A stretch of DNA of 64,000 bases from Xestospongia muta (lineage: Eukaryota > Porifera > Demospongiae > Haplosclerida > Petrosiidae). The notes under the pieces are model-generated. The model saw nothing but the letters and a program-made list of their open reading frames with translations. It was not told where the DNA came from and did no database searches. This document shows, in pieces, positions 40,901 through 55,078 of this stretch; within the stretch, counting starts at the first letter, position 1; each line of letters begins with the position of its first letter. The stretch covers positions 5,868,932 to 5,932,931 of the forward strand of contig OY848925.1 in NCBI GenBank assembly GCA_963693285.1, in the 5' to 3' direction. Position numbers and translations under genes: made by a program.

Positions 40901-43900
40901 AGAATGTAAAGCACATGTACAAGACATGTATATTAATATTAGAGATAATAATTACATATAATAACAGGAGCACATAATGAGAAAGGACAATCAATGGAAG
41001 GAGCATGAAATTCCATGCAGTTTATCAAATCCCAGGTATAGAGCTCTTGGGAGTACTGTTACTATATTAAGATTAATAACTTATTAATTGTGGTTATATA
41101 TGAGACCTGAATAAAGGCTCTTTGCACTCTCTCATGCTATTAGTCTTGCAGTATTTTTAACAGGAACATGTAATGAAAAAGAGCATGAAACTTCCACATC
41201 ATTGATTAAAATGACAAGTACAGTTCCTAAGTAATACAAGGTAGAGAGAGCTCTAGTCTAAAGTAACTCCTTGTATAGATTGAGATATGTAGTAAAACTT
41301 CTCAAGACAAAACTAAGTTCTCACCTTTCTGTGTAGACTTTAACTGAGTAATTTCTAATGACATTGTCTTCTTCAATTTTGTTTCAACAACTCTTGGATC
41401 TACAATAATTTATATTAATTATAATTATAATGTTAATTGAATTTTGTTGAGCAATTGTTGTTTTGTAGATACATCCTATAAGCAGTAGCATACCTAGGCC
41501 CAGGCCTGGGGCCAAGCATCAAACTTCACTGATAATTATCTTCATTATTAATTAATTTAAACGTTTTGTATTAAGAGAATTAAAACTTATTTGGACAACA
41601 ATGACTGAGGAGAGACTCACGGATATCGCGCTTTTATCTATCAAGAATGAGCTAAGAGATACTATTTCTTTGGACGATGTACTTATGGAATTCGAAGGAA
41701 AAAACAAAAACAGAACAATCATGTTTTCTTAGATCTAATTAAATTTTTGACACATATAATATTAAAATTATAATTATTAATAATAAACTGAACACGCCCA
41801 CTTCCGGGGCCCACCATCAATTTTTTCCAGATAAGCCCCTGCCAATAACATTTTATATTTTACTTACCTTTCATCTTCTCCATCAACTGACTGATTCTAC
41901 TTTCTTCTCTCTCCATTACTTCTACATTTAGTGATTTTATGTCCATTTGTAATGCCTCAATCTCTTCTTGTTTCTCTACTAACACTTTATTAGTAGCTAT
42001 AGAACATAACCATATATGGTATATACTACTATCAGTACTATAGCTCACCTTCTTTATGTCTGGTTAACTCCTCTATCTCTAAGGTCTTTGCCTTATTCAT
42101 TTTCTCTAATAGTTTCAGCTTCTCTGTTTACATTAGGTACATAGTTATATCTCAATTAATGTACATGTACCTGATAAAGTGTCAGTTGATGATTGATCTT
42201 GTGGTCCTTCTCTTTCCATACTGTGTGCTAGTACTAATAAAATATACACACATAATAATACAGTACTGATTATCATTAGCTATCTGTGAAAGGTATTTAA
42301 TCATACAGAGTTTAGAATATAATATGACTTGATGGTAAACTAATAGCTAGCTATGTATGTAATTGATGACACAATGTAGTATAGGTCAGAATATATACAT
42401 ATAAAATAACTAACTTTGTTTTGTCTTTTCTCTCTCTAAAAGTTCATTAAGAGCATCCTCTTTTTCTTGAAGCAACTTGACAAGTAGAGATACTTCTGGT
42501 TTCTCAGAATATGACCTAATTAATATGATCATAAATTGAGAATATATTCAAGATAACACTTACAACACAGCCACTAGATCAACATTAACTTTGTAAGATT
42601 GACTTGACTTGTCCCACTCAAGGTAATTGAACAGCTTGGATTTAGGAGAGCTTTTCTCCAATACTACTGTGGGAAGACTAAATACTAATTCAATACAGCC
42701 GTCATTGTAATCATTGAAGTGTAAGATTGCACCACTTTGAAAACCCAGTAGTCTGGCAAGGTTACGTTGAATAGCTTTGACTTCTCCTCCAGTTATGACG
42801 AGATCTGCAGACACTTTAAGAAGAAGTTTGGTACGTTGAGATTGTGTGTGTGGAGGAGCACATGGTATCTCAAAAATGGAGCGTTTTAAATAAGGAATGA
42901 GATGTTTATCTTCATATTCCTTTAAACGCATCTTTTCAGATTCATCTCCCAAATTTTCGACTATTACTTGAAGTGAATCATAGTTGAACCATGTACAGTG
43001 TTTGGTCAACTCAGAAAACACACCAGAAACACTGTCATCTTTTCTGAAATCAAACACAATTGGTTGTTGTTGGTGACCTTTTGAAGTACCATAACTATGC
43101 ACAGTCGACTGAATAATCTTTGGATCGACGTCACGTTTTATAAAAGATTTTATAAGTTGAACAACAAAAGATGTATAAGCTTTACGGACAACACGATTGT
43201 CATCCATTAGCTGGTTTCTCACTGCCTCCTGGTCACTCTCTGTCAAATCTTCCCAGTTTGGATAACGAACTTTAGCTTTCTCTGGAGCAAGGTGAAATGT
43301 CACTGTTTGTGTCAATGATGTCATTCTCTTTGAAAGATATTTTAATATAGATTCAGCTACAAAACGATCCTCCATTTTTAAGAAAGACTTCACCAATTCT
43401 TTGTAAGTAGCTGCACTCCCGTTCTTTCTTTTCCATGCCCACAACAACTCGTTCTTCTTTTCTACATCACTTTTATCACTTTGGGAAATACTATGAACTC
43501 TTTCAGTTGATAAATTGAGACAACGACCAGCTGTTATATAGTCATCGTTCATATGTTGTGAGACCTCAATGAAAACTCCATCATCACACTCTTTATCCAC
43601 TACTTCATATGATAGACCATACTGACTGAGTAGACTTGAAAGATCTAATGTAATTAAAGAGACATTACAATATACAAAAGACAATATAATTGATACTTAA
43701 TATATTCTTATTTAAATTAGCATATTTACCAGTTATATGAGAGCTACTGTTATCACTAATGGGTGGGGCAATATCTTATTATAAAAATTAATATTTTACT
43801 TTAACTAGTTGCTTTGTAATAACATACCAACAAATTATATAGTGAGTAATTTATATTAATTATGGATTCCATAGTAACTACTTATGTAAACTATAAATTA

Positions 43901-45450
43901 GTTGTTAAAATAATCGATTAATTTTTACAATGAGCGAACTTTGCATTGTCTCTTGTTTGTAACTACCTTCATACAATGATACAATTATATCATATAAATA
44001 GCCCCGCCTATCAACGCTGTATGAATTTAATACAGTAACTGTATTCCAATTATGGTATATACAAACATTGTTAGTGTCTTTGATATGAATACTATTAACA
44101 GCTGGAATACTTCACTATTAACAGGAGATGTAATGTAATATAAAGCAATAGTAATGGAATGATGACAAGGCCACATAAGAACTACATTACAAGTATAGTT
44201 CATCATAGTATACTCTATTCATATTAAGAATGAACACTAATTCAGAATAAACACCTTGGAAATCCACAAATTTTATCAGAAAATGAGGCCGCTAATTATT
44301 TAGGAAAGTCACAAACCCGAAATCCCACGTAAAGTCTTTGCATCCCATATTCTGAATCATGCATATAATTATGTGCATTGTTAATGAACACTTGCACAGA
44401 CATTCTCCAGCTTCAGCAAGAATTCAAAAACTGTCAACAATAGTAAATTAAGATAGTTTAAGAGACAGCGACAAAGAACCACAAAAGTATGACTCACAAA
44501 AAGTTTGCAACAACAATGTCACACCCACCTTAGGTTGATGATATTGTTATAATTGAAATTTCACTAAATGTACTCACTCTCAACACAAACAGAGCATAAC
44601 TACTACATAATCAATTATAGTACTATACTCTGTCTGAGTTGAGAAGAGCAACCCCAGACATGTAAATAACTTTGCCTATCCACATGAGACTAATACTAAT
44701 CAATTCAGTTTGCTAAATTTATATATATATAAATTTTGTTTGTGACCTTAGTCTCTTTCCCTGTGACATCTTCAAGAACACAAGAGAAAACACGGTGTGT
44801 TCACATGATATTCACATGAACAAATAATGAATAAAATTAAAATGAACTTCAGCACTAATTGCATATAATATGAGAGGAAATACCTCAGCTTACATACATG
44901 TATAAAACACTTTTTTTAATGAGGGGCTCTTCTCAACTCAGACAGAGTTTAGTGTTATTTGAGGTTCAACTAGTTAATAACATATTATATAACTTCCTAA
45001 TTCCTGTTTTTTTTTCTCATGCAACATGATCCCTAATTAAATGTCACATTTAATTAATCCTATTTATTCTAACAATATTATAATGGAAATGTCTCATCAT
45101 GTTGTCACTGACATACCATGATACTGGGGAGCTAAAGTTGACAGCTCCTCTGTGAGATTCCTACCAACAATTGATGCTGGTCCACCAAGACCCTCAAGAA
45201 TTCTAACAAGACAATGACAGTTTGTCTGTATTTCCTCCACAGTCTTCCCCAACTTCAATCCAGTTTTCAATTCGTTAGCTATGTCTGCAAAATTCTCGCT
45301 TCTCATAACAGACTCAGATATCAGACTAGCGGCAAATACTTCCTCTGTAAATTTTGTCATACATCCTTGTAGAGCTGAACTGAGGTTGGCATATTGAGAA
45401 TTAAAGGCATCGATAACGGCTTTCTTGTAACTTTCAAGTGAGTCATCCAT
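37984..45450 (-). CDS. Death-fold / coiled-coil / LRR protein, copy B
   Basis: Same twelve-exon structure as copy A. Clear anchors are exon 1 (45450 to about 45117), the large death-domain exon (about 43644-42564), the coiled-coil exons between about 42515 and 40298, and the terminal LRR exon (38552-37984). All remain open, so both paralogues look functional. Differences from copy A cluster in the N-terminal CARD-like exon (for example FADIANELK against FTYIAEELK) and in the LRR exon, while the large middle exon is almost unchanged. In exon 9, copy A has 6 extra bases at the donor that copy B lacks. Role as for copy A: probable cytosolic signalling or recognition protein, not proven. Confidence 0.8.
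41483..41841. mobile_element. hAT MITE carrying the tail of a transposase, unit 2
   Basis: The counterpart of 21660-22013, in the same intron and orientation. Ends are CAGTAGCATACCTAGG and CCAGATAAGCCCCTG, with flanks CCTATAAG and CCAATAAC. It is more eroded at the ends than the unit 1 copy. Confidence 0.82.
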
Positions 45451-45924
45451 TGTCGATCACAAAGAAGGGTGGGGCTTGTAATTATTGAATTGCCCCACCT
45501 ATTTTGACAGCTATGAATAATATACAATCATGGTAATTATATTTTAAATGCTAGTCTAAAAAACCTAGAGTTGAAAGTGAAAAACTGTACTTAATGACAC
45601 GTACATACATAAAAATAGCTATTGATATAACAATCAATAATCATAATATTGAATTAATATAATAACTCAAACTAGTTAAAAGTGAAAGTGTCTCCTTTGT
45701 TCCTTTGTTTTTGTGATTATAATCTCTTTTTTGTTTGTTCTCTGTTGTAGACATATCTATTGTCTGTTACACAGGTAGTTCTCAAATCTTAATAGAAGAA
45801 TTGGTTACAGAATGGAATTAGCGATTTTGGTCTGGTAGGACAAAAATTTACAAGTAGACAAAAACAGTTGAATTATCTTATTGTAGGACAAAAATTGGGG
45901 GGAGACAATTTTTTCATGACACCA

Positions 45925-46415
45925 CACCTCTATGTCATCTCCTCATAGTTTTCCAGCTGTTATTGCTATCATGTCATAAAAATTGTAGACAAGCAACATA
46001 TCAATTTCTTCTAGCAAAGATACAAAATGGTTGGCCTCATCAGCTGACCATTTACTGAAACATTGATGAAAGTATGCTAACTGTTGATCAAATGTAGTAC
46101 ATTGTGACCAATGTGAGAAAGGAGATGAGGTAGTTGGTGAAACATTCAGTCTAGAAATCTGAACAAACAGTTTATTTGGGACAACAATTGGTATTAGTGA
46201 CTGTAAAAATATTCTTCGATGATCAGTATTCCATTCTTTAAATCAGGCATAAAATGTCCTTAATTCTTGAACATTTGAAACTGCTGCAGTAATAGCTTCA
46301 CCAGCATTTATTTTATCAACAACATGACTATCTAGTTTATTTGTTAGATAATAATTGTATTTAATTGATATAATATTTCTTTGCAGTTCTTCATGAAATT
46401 ATTCTCCTCTGACTT
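45925..46415 (-). pseudogene. C14orf119 homologue, inactivated, unit 2
   Basis: Uninterrupted version of the unit 1 pseudogene, with AITAGKL at its C-terminal end (human AATAGKD). The TGA in place of the conserved Trp before FKEWN is shared with unit 1. Apart from that stop the frame is open for about 110 codons. Confidence 0.72.
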
Positions 46416-46420
46416 TCATA

Positions 46421-46570
46421 ATGTGTAACAAGAACAATACTAAGGAAGTGGAACTTCCTCCTCCTGTTGCTGATGAGGGTATAATGACAGATGAAGCATT
46501 AGTAGAAAAACAATTTGCTGAACTTGAACATAAACCAGGGTATCTTCTAGACCCAGAAGGAAGGGTTTAG
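46421..46570 (+). CDS. Small 49-aa open frame of unknown function
   Basis: ATG to TAG with an acidic, proline-containing peptide: VELPPPVADEG near the start and LLDPEGRV at the end. It has no known domain. The composition is protein-like, and the frame is present three times in the window, broken in the other two (27073, 33716). It could be a remnant exon of a larger gene rather than a gene of its own. Confidence 0.3.
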   Translation: MCNKNNTKEVELPPPVADEGIMTDEALVEKQFAELEHKPGYLLDPEGRV

Positions 46571-46738
46571 AAGAGAAAATTTAGTCTTTCCATAAGAAAA
46601 CTTTTCCTCCACATTGTCTAAAGTGTTGTCAGTCTGGATTCTAAAATCAGTTAAGGTGGTTTTACATAAGACTTGCTTTCGATGGAGAGATAACTACATG
46701 TATATATAAAATGTATGTGAATATAAAGATCAACATAT

Positions 46739-47040
46739 CTCCAGAATATTTGTCAATCTTGTACAAGTTATTGATATAACACGTCTTGCTCCATTAAGAG
46801 GACTTGTCTGTGATGCTGTTCATTTCTTTGTGTGTACTTGTTATAATGATGAAGAAACTAGTCATGCATCAACAGAATATCAGGTACATTTCACTGATTG
46901 CACATACAATGGTTTAGTGTACTACATAATGACTTAATACCATATAGGAAAAGGTTAGTGAATTGATTGCTAGTGGTGATTATGAAAGGGACGATTTTAC
47001 TGTCGTCATCAGCCATATGGTGTACAAGTTCCTTATAAGG
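46739..47040 (+). pseudogene. PLB1-like fragment (exons 11-12), unit 2
   Basis: Same fragment as at 27391-27700, with one further base lost in the VVIQP region of exon 12. Confidence 0.88.
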
Positions 47041-47094
47041 TATTGTCAAGATTCCTCATTTACTGTAATTGTTGATATGTTTATGTTATAGGAC

Positions 47095-47405
47095 TACAAT
47101 TCTTGGTCTGTGAGCCTTTTTCTTCACAGAAAAATAATGATACCATTATTTGTTAGTTGATGAAAAAATTGACTAGCACTTGATGATGGCAGAAACTGCA
47201 GATAATACTAGTGTTACCAGTCCAACCAGGTTTGGAAACCTGTTTGGGAAGACTTGCTATTTTCCTATGGTTAGGACAAACAACTCGTAGAGAATTTGCT
47301 AATCTTTTGGAAGGTCTTATTTGAGCTTCAGTTTCTCGAGCTCTCTTTATGCAATATTTTTATTACCTCATTAGCCACATTAATAACTAGTAGTTAATAA
47401 CTTTA
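47095..47405 (-). pseudogene. ALKBH2: ALKBH2 fragment, unit 2
   Basis: The same deleted form as 27756-28060: 3' end and 5' end of the gene joined, catalytic middle and start codon missing. Confidence 0.87.
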
Positions 47406-47533
47406 TTAATTGAGAAAATCAATGAATGAAAAGAAAATGACAAAATCAATGAATCAAAAGAAAAATGATTAAACAAAATGATTCACTTATAAAAAAGATA
47501 CAAAAGGTCACTACAATCAGTGGCTTTAAAATG

Positions 47534-51123
<3,590 letters not shown>

Positions 51124-51219
51124 TTTGAAGCAGAACAATTGTAATAATATTCATTGATTGTCAATTCCCTTAGACCAAGTTGCAAACTATCAAGCACGTG
51201 TTAGAATCACTTCTTCAAA
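51124..51219. promoter_or_regulatory. Divergent UGP2/Nova-like promoter
   Basis: Only 96 bp separate the UGP2 copy B and KH-protein start codons. Both starts lie in a CAAAATGG or similar context. A CACGTG E-box (about 51196-51201, in AAGCACGTGTTAG) is the only strong motif. A diverged copy lies at 32755-32900. Confidence 0.6.
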
Positions 51220-52484
51220 ATGGCGGACGGTGGGAATTCACTAAAAAGAGAACTTGAGGACGAAGATCATGGCGTTGGATCCAAGAAAATATGTATTGAT
51301 GAAGAAGGTGACTTATAACACTAGTCTGCATATTGCTTCACGTTTCTTTATTTACAATTAATTTTTATTTTATTTTTTTAGAATCTCACGAAACTTTTGC
51401 TAAGTTTCTTTTCCCCAGTTTCATAGTTGGTCTCATCATTGGCAAAGATGGTGTGGAGATTAGCAGCCTAATGAGTCGTACCAATACGAACATCAAGTTT
51501 TCTCCGGGCCGAGAACTCTACCCCAACACACAAGATCGTGTGTGTTGCATAATGGGGACAATTAAGAACATCATTGCAGCTTTAAGAGGCATTTTTAATA
51601 AAGTCAGAACCTCTGACATTAATGATCAGGACATTTTGAAGACGCTGAAAATGATCATATCTAACATTGCATCTGGTATGATTATCGGTAAATCTGGCGG
51701 GACAATTAAAACCATACAACAGACTTGTAACGTACGTATTCAAATCACAAACAAAGATGAAACTAAAGGCCTTCCAGAGAGAACAATGACTATCTCGGCA
51801 GAATCCTCTGAGTACTTATTAGCAGCTGTCAAAGATATCCTAACACGACTTCTTCACGACCCAGAGGCTGACAAATGGAAGCGATTAATGACTTACAGTG
51901 GCTACGTGGTGAGTTCCTCTGGAGGAGGGGGAGGTGTGAGTGTCTCTTCACCTGGGTCAACGACAAGTGGTGATTATTCTTCGTTTATTCAGTCCATGAT
52001 TCAGCATCCTTCATACTCAGCACTCACCTCTCTCCAGTCTTCTACATCTTTGCCAAATGGTCCTGGGTATCAGAGTACTGGAAGTGCTTCGGATAGTGGG
52101 TCTGCCTTAACTCAGGCAATGTTAGCATACATGTATTCTCAGTCTCTCTCATCAAATAGTCCTTATTTCACACGTTATGCTCCAGTTATGATAGACGGTG
52201 TTAACTTGACTGTACCAGGAGCAACTCTTGCAACATTTGAAATCGCTATACCGGAAGTCATGATCAATTCAGTACTTGGTGTTGGAGCCAGTTTAGTCTC
52301 GGAACTAATGCAGACAACGAATACTCGTATCCAACTTTCTGGGAAAGGAGACTACATTCCAGGGACCTATAATCGTAAACTAACTATAACAGGTCCCATC
52401 TTGTCAGTGCAATCTGCTCATCTTATGATTATGCAAAATATTATTCGTGATTCTGAGACGTATCGAAAACAAGGCCTGATATGA
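51220..52484 (+). CDS. Nova-like RNA-binding protein with three KH domains
   Basis: Two exons (51220-51307 and 51382-52484) give 396 aa. The first exon holds an acidic/basic N-terminus with KRELED and a nuclear-signal-like GSKKIC. KH1 has the loop IIGKDG, KH2 has IIGKSG (canonical GxxG), and KH3 has VLGVGA in place of the usual GKGG-type loop. A Ser/Gly/Gln-rich linker separates KH2 and KH3, as in Nova and PCBP proteins. KFLFPSFIVGLIIGKDG and the YPNTQDRVCCIMGT segment are closest to Nova KH1. Nova proteins bind YCAY clusters and control splicing in the nucleus. KH3 may bind RNA less tightly because of its altered loop. The start codon is supported by the shared promoter and by the duplicated remnant at 32901. 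Confidence 0.88.
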
Positions 52485-52690
52485 AATGGATCACAATACT
52501 GGGTGAGTTGTGAGTTCTAAGTTTAGTTTTTCTTTCTTTGAAGATTGTTAAATAAATTATGCATGAGCAAACAGGATCCTGTTTGTTATATAATATATTA
52601 ATGACAAGTTTTTAGCATTTTATGACTTAAAGCATTTTGTTTTCCAAATATGATATTGTACGACAGTTTCATGATATACCTTCCTTTTCT

Positions 52691-52981
52691 TTATCTATCA
52701 TCTAACCACACCCCCATCTCCGCCCTCATAATCATGAAACCAGCTGTCATCTCATATTGTCGTGCATCACACTCATCCCCACTCATTGTGTATGTCTCAT
52801 GAAAGTGCTTCACTTCATCTACAAACTGGTTCATAAGTTGTATCTTTAAATATTGTTGGTTAATTAGACTGCAATTGTATACAGTCATTGATATAGTGCA
52901 ATAATATGTCACTTCATATTGTGTCCATGTCACTGGTTCTTGTAATAAAATTCTTTTTTTTTTGTCAACAATCAACAACAA
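52691..52981 (-). other. Possible terminal exon of an unknown gene
   Basis: A 96-codon open minus-strand frame. Its last 45 residues (from FVDEVKHFHETY to MGVWLDDR) look like protein, and the upstream part does not. No matching upstream exon is visible before the hAT relic. It may be a remnant. Unassigned. Confidence 0.25.
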
Positions 52982-53099
52982 ATATAATTATAGTTTTGTT
53001 AACTTGATCCCGATCATTTAGTATGGGCCGAGTTTTGCTTTCTACACGTATAAAACATTTAACATTGTATATTCTCTGGCTATCTAATAATTCTTATTA

Positions 53100-54068
53100 G
53101 TGTATCTATTTAAGAAGAGTCTTTAAATAGAGATATCCAAGTCCCAGAAGATATCATGGACAAAATAGATTTTTCAGGTAAACCAAGAGCACATGAACTG
53201 AAATTAATGCACGATTTATGCAAGATTTTGAAGTCTTTCGAAGAATCCACCAATCTTTCACAGGGACAAAACGTTATTACATCAAGTGAGGTCGTTGTTT
53301 GTATTCCCTCTCTTCGGGAGCAACTAACAAAGCTTTCAATAGACTACAGCTGTAGACTTCTCAACTCTCTTGAGAGTTCAGTGGACACAAGGCTGTCCAA
53401 GCATGAATATACGAAAATGTTTCTACTGGCAACAGTTTTAGACCCACCATACAAACTAGACTGGTGTACATATGAAGTAGATACCATAAGGAGTGGCTTG
53501 TTAAAGAAAGCCAGAGAAATCACTCCATGTGAGATGTTTGAAGAAGAGGAACTTTCTCCTCCCAAGAAAGGAGCCAGATTAGAGTTCATGAAAGATAGGT
53601 CTCCGGTTTCTCGATCTCAGCAAGCAGTTGGTCCTTCATCCGAGGTTGAAGAGTACTTATCCCTCCCTTGTATTCCAGATGATAATGATGTTTTTGGTTT
53701 CTGGAAAAACAACAAGGCAAAGTACCCAACCATAGTCAAACTTGCTTCAATCTACGTAGCTATTCCTCCATCTTTAGCACCTGTGGAGAGGATCTCCAGT
53801 ATTGGCGGCAAAATTTTTAGACCAGAGAGATGCTGTTTGACAGATGATCGTTTCCAGAACTCGATGTTTGTTCGATACAATACACAATAAATTCAATAAC
53901 AGACCACTTTGTTACTATTGTGTATTAGACAATTAAGATTACATAATTGTAATTGAAGACTAATAGTTTAGTTGTAATTATTATTGTAATTGTACTTAAG
54001 GGCTATTATAATGGTCATAATTGAAAAGGATAATTGTAATTGATAATTTGTAATTGACCCCAAGTCTG
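53100..54068 (+). mobile_element. hAT (ZBED-type) transposon relic, 5'-truncated
   Basis: An open frame at 53156-53890 (244 aa) encodes the C-terminal half of a hAT transposase. It has LLATVLDPPYKL near the end of the catalytic region, and the dimerisation block with YLSLPCIPDDNDVFGFW, YPTIVKLASIYVAIP and APVERISS. It ends near DDRFQNSMFVRYN. The right terminus at 54068 reads CAGACTTGGGGTCAATTA on the minus strand, the usual hAT end, preceded by TAATTGTAATT-type subterminal repeats. No matching left end or BED finger is visible. The frame is open but incomplete, so it is not autonomous. Confidence 0.88.
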
Positions 54069-54518
54069 TAAGGAGTTACCCAATATCAACTACAAGGATG
54101 ATCTTATCCATTACACAATCCAAGACATCTTGTCTCTTACTAGGAGTCAGTGAAATTAGTGAACAATATTACTTATAATTACTATGTGTGTCTATGTAGG
54201 TCTGCCCCAGTGTGTTATTTATAGTTGATCTAAAAACATGATATGTTATTTCAACATACCTATCACAATGTTTGGCATTATCCTTTTATGGGAGATGAGA
54301 ACTATGAATAAGCTTTGTTACTATTTAGTTGTTAAGATGTGTTGTTAGATCACACAACATTTTAACAATTGGGTATAAATATGATTAAAGTAACAAAGAA
54401 AGAAGTCACATCAATTCTTATTATTATGGAATAAAAAATACATAGCATTATTATCAAGTGTAACAGGTTTTTACTTATGTGTCATGTGACTATTAGGTAA
54501 TTAGGAAAGGGGTGGGGC
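54069..54518. other. Intergenic, no gene seen
   Basis: AT-rich sequence between the hAT right end and the 3' end of the small membrane protein gene. No coding signal. Confidence 0.5.
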
Positions 54519-54953
54519 CTATTCACAGCAAACACAACAGCAGCAACAGACACAAATGATAAAGAGTATAATAATCAATCCAACAATACCGACGCTCACA
54601 CCAATAACTACATCTCGGCTAAAAGAAAGTACAGAGTATATATCACAAGGTTGGAGATCAGTCATGAAGACAAACACTTACATTAACCTAAACCGGCTGT
54701 TCTCAGAGCTAGTACAGCAGCCATTAACAAAAGCTATGTATCTACTACAACATTGATCAGGTAGTTCACCATCATCACCTGGTCCCCTGTCTCCCGGACA
54801 CGTATCAGAACCACAGGCTAGAGAAAGAGAAAAAACAAACAACATTCATTATAAAGGGCTTTGTTTTGTATTACTTATGTTTTGGCTGTAAATACAGACA
54901 GCAAAACATCCCAGAACAAGAAGACAGAGCCAGCCTCGTCGTGAAATAGCCAT
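54519..54953 (-). CDS. Small Cys-rich single-pass membrane protein (Shisa/CYYR-like architecture)
   Basis: Three exons (54953-54875, 54817-54688, 54618-54519) close in phase to 102 aa. A signal peptide (GWLCLLVLGCFAVCIYS) leads a short extracellular part with Cys pairs (DQCCSRY, NGCCTSSE). A transmembrane helix follows (VIGVSVGIVGLIIILFIICV) and runs straight into a cysteine cluster, CCCCCVCCE, at the C-terminus. Such clusters next to a membrane helix are often palmitoylated. The layout (signal peptide, CC-containing ectodomain, helix, Cys-rich start of tail) resembles Shisa, CYYR1 and similar small proteins, but the sequence is too short for a firm family call. It is divergent from BBOX1-like gene 1, with 125 bp between starts. 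Confidence 0.7.
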
Positions 54954-55078
54954 TCCAAAAGTCGCTACCGTAAGGAGTGTTCCTGCGATTTCAACTTCCG
55001 TCCAGACTAATATGTAAATATAACGTAAATTATTATTATGATGTAATTATATGCAGTCGTCTGTCGGTGCTCTGGAAT

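Noticed and set aside
53344..53589. Minus-strand frame of 81 codons
   Set aside because: Antisense of the hAT transposase frame.
54977..55078. N-terminal extension of BBOX1-like copy 1 from the ATG at 54977
   Set aside because: The extension is not leader-like, and the MWRLSK start at 55079 parallels MWRHLQ in copy 3.
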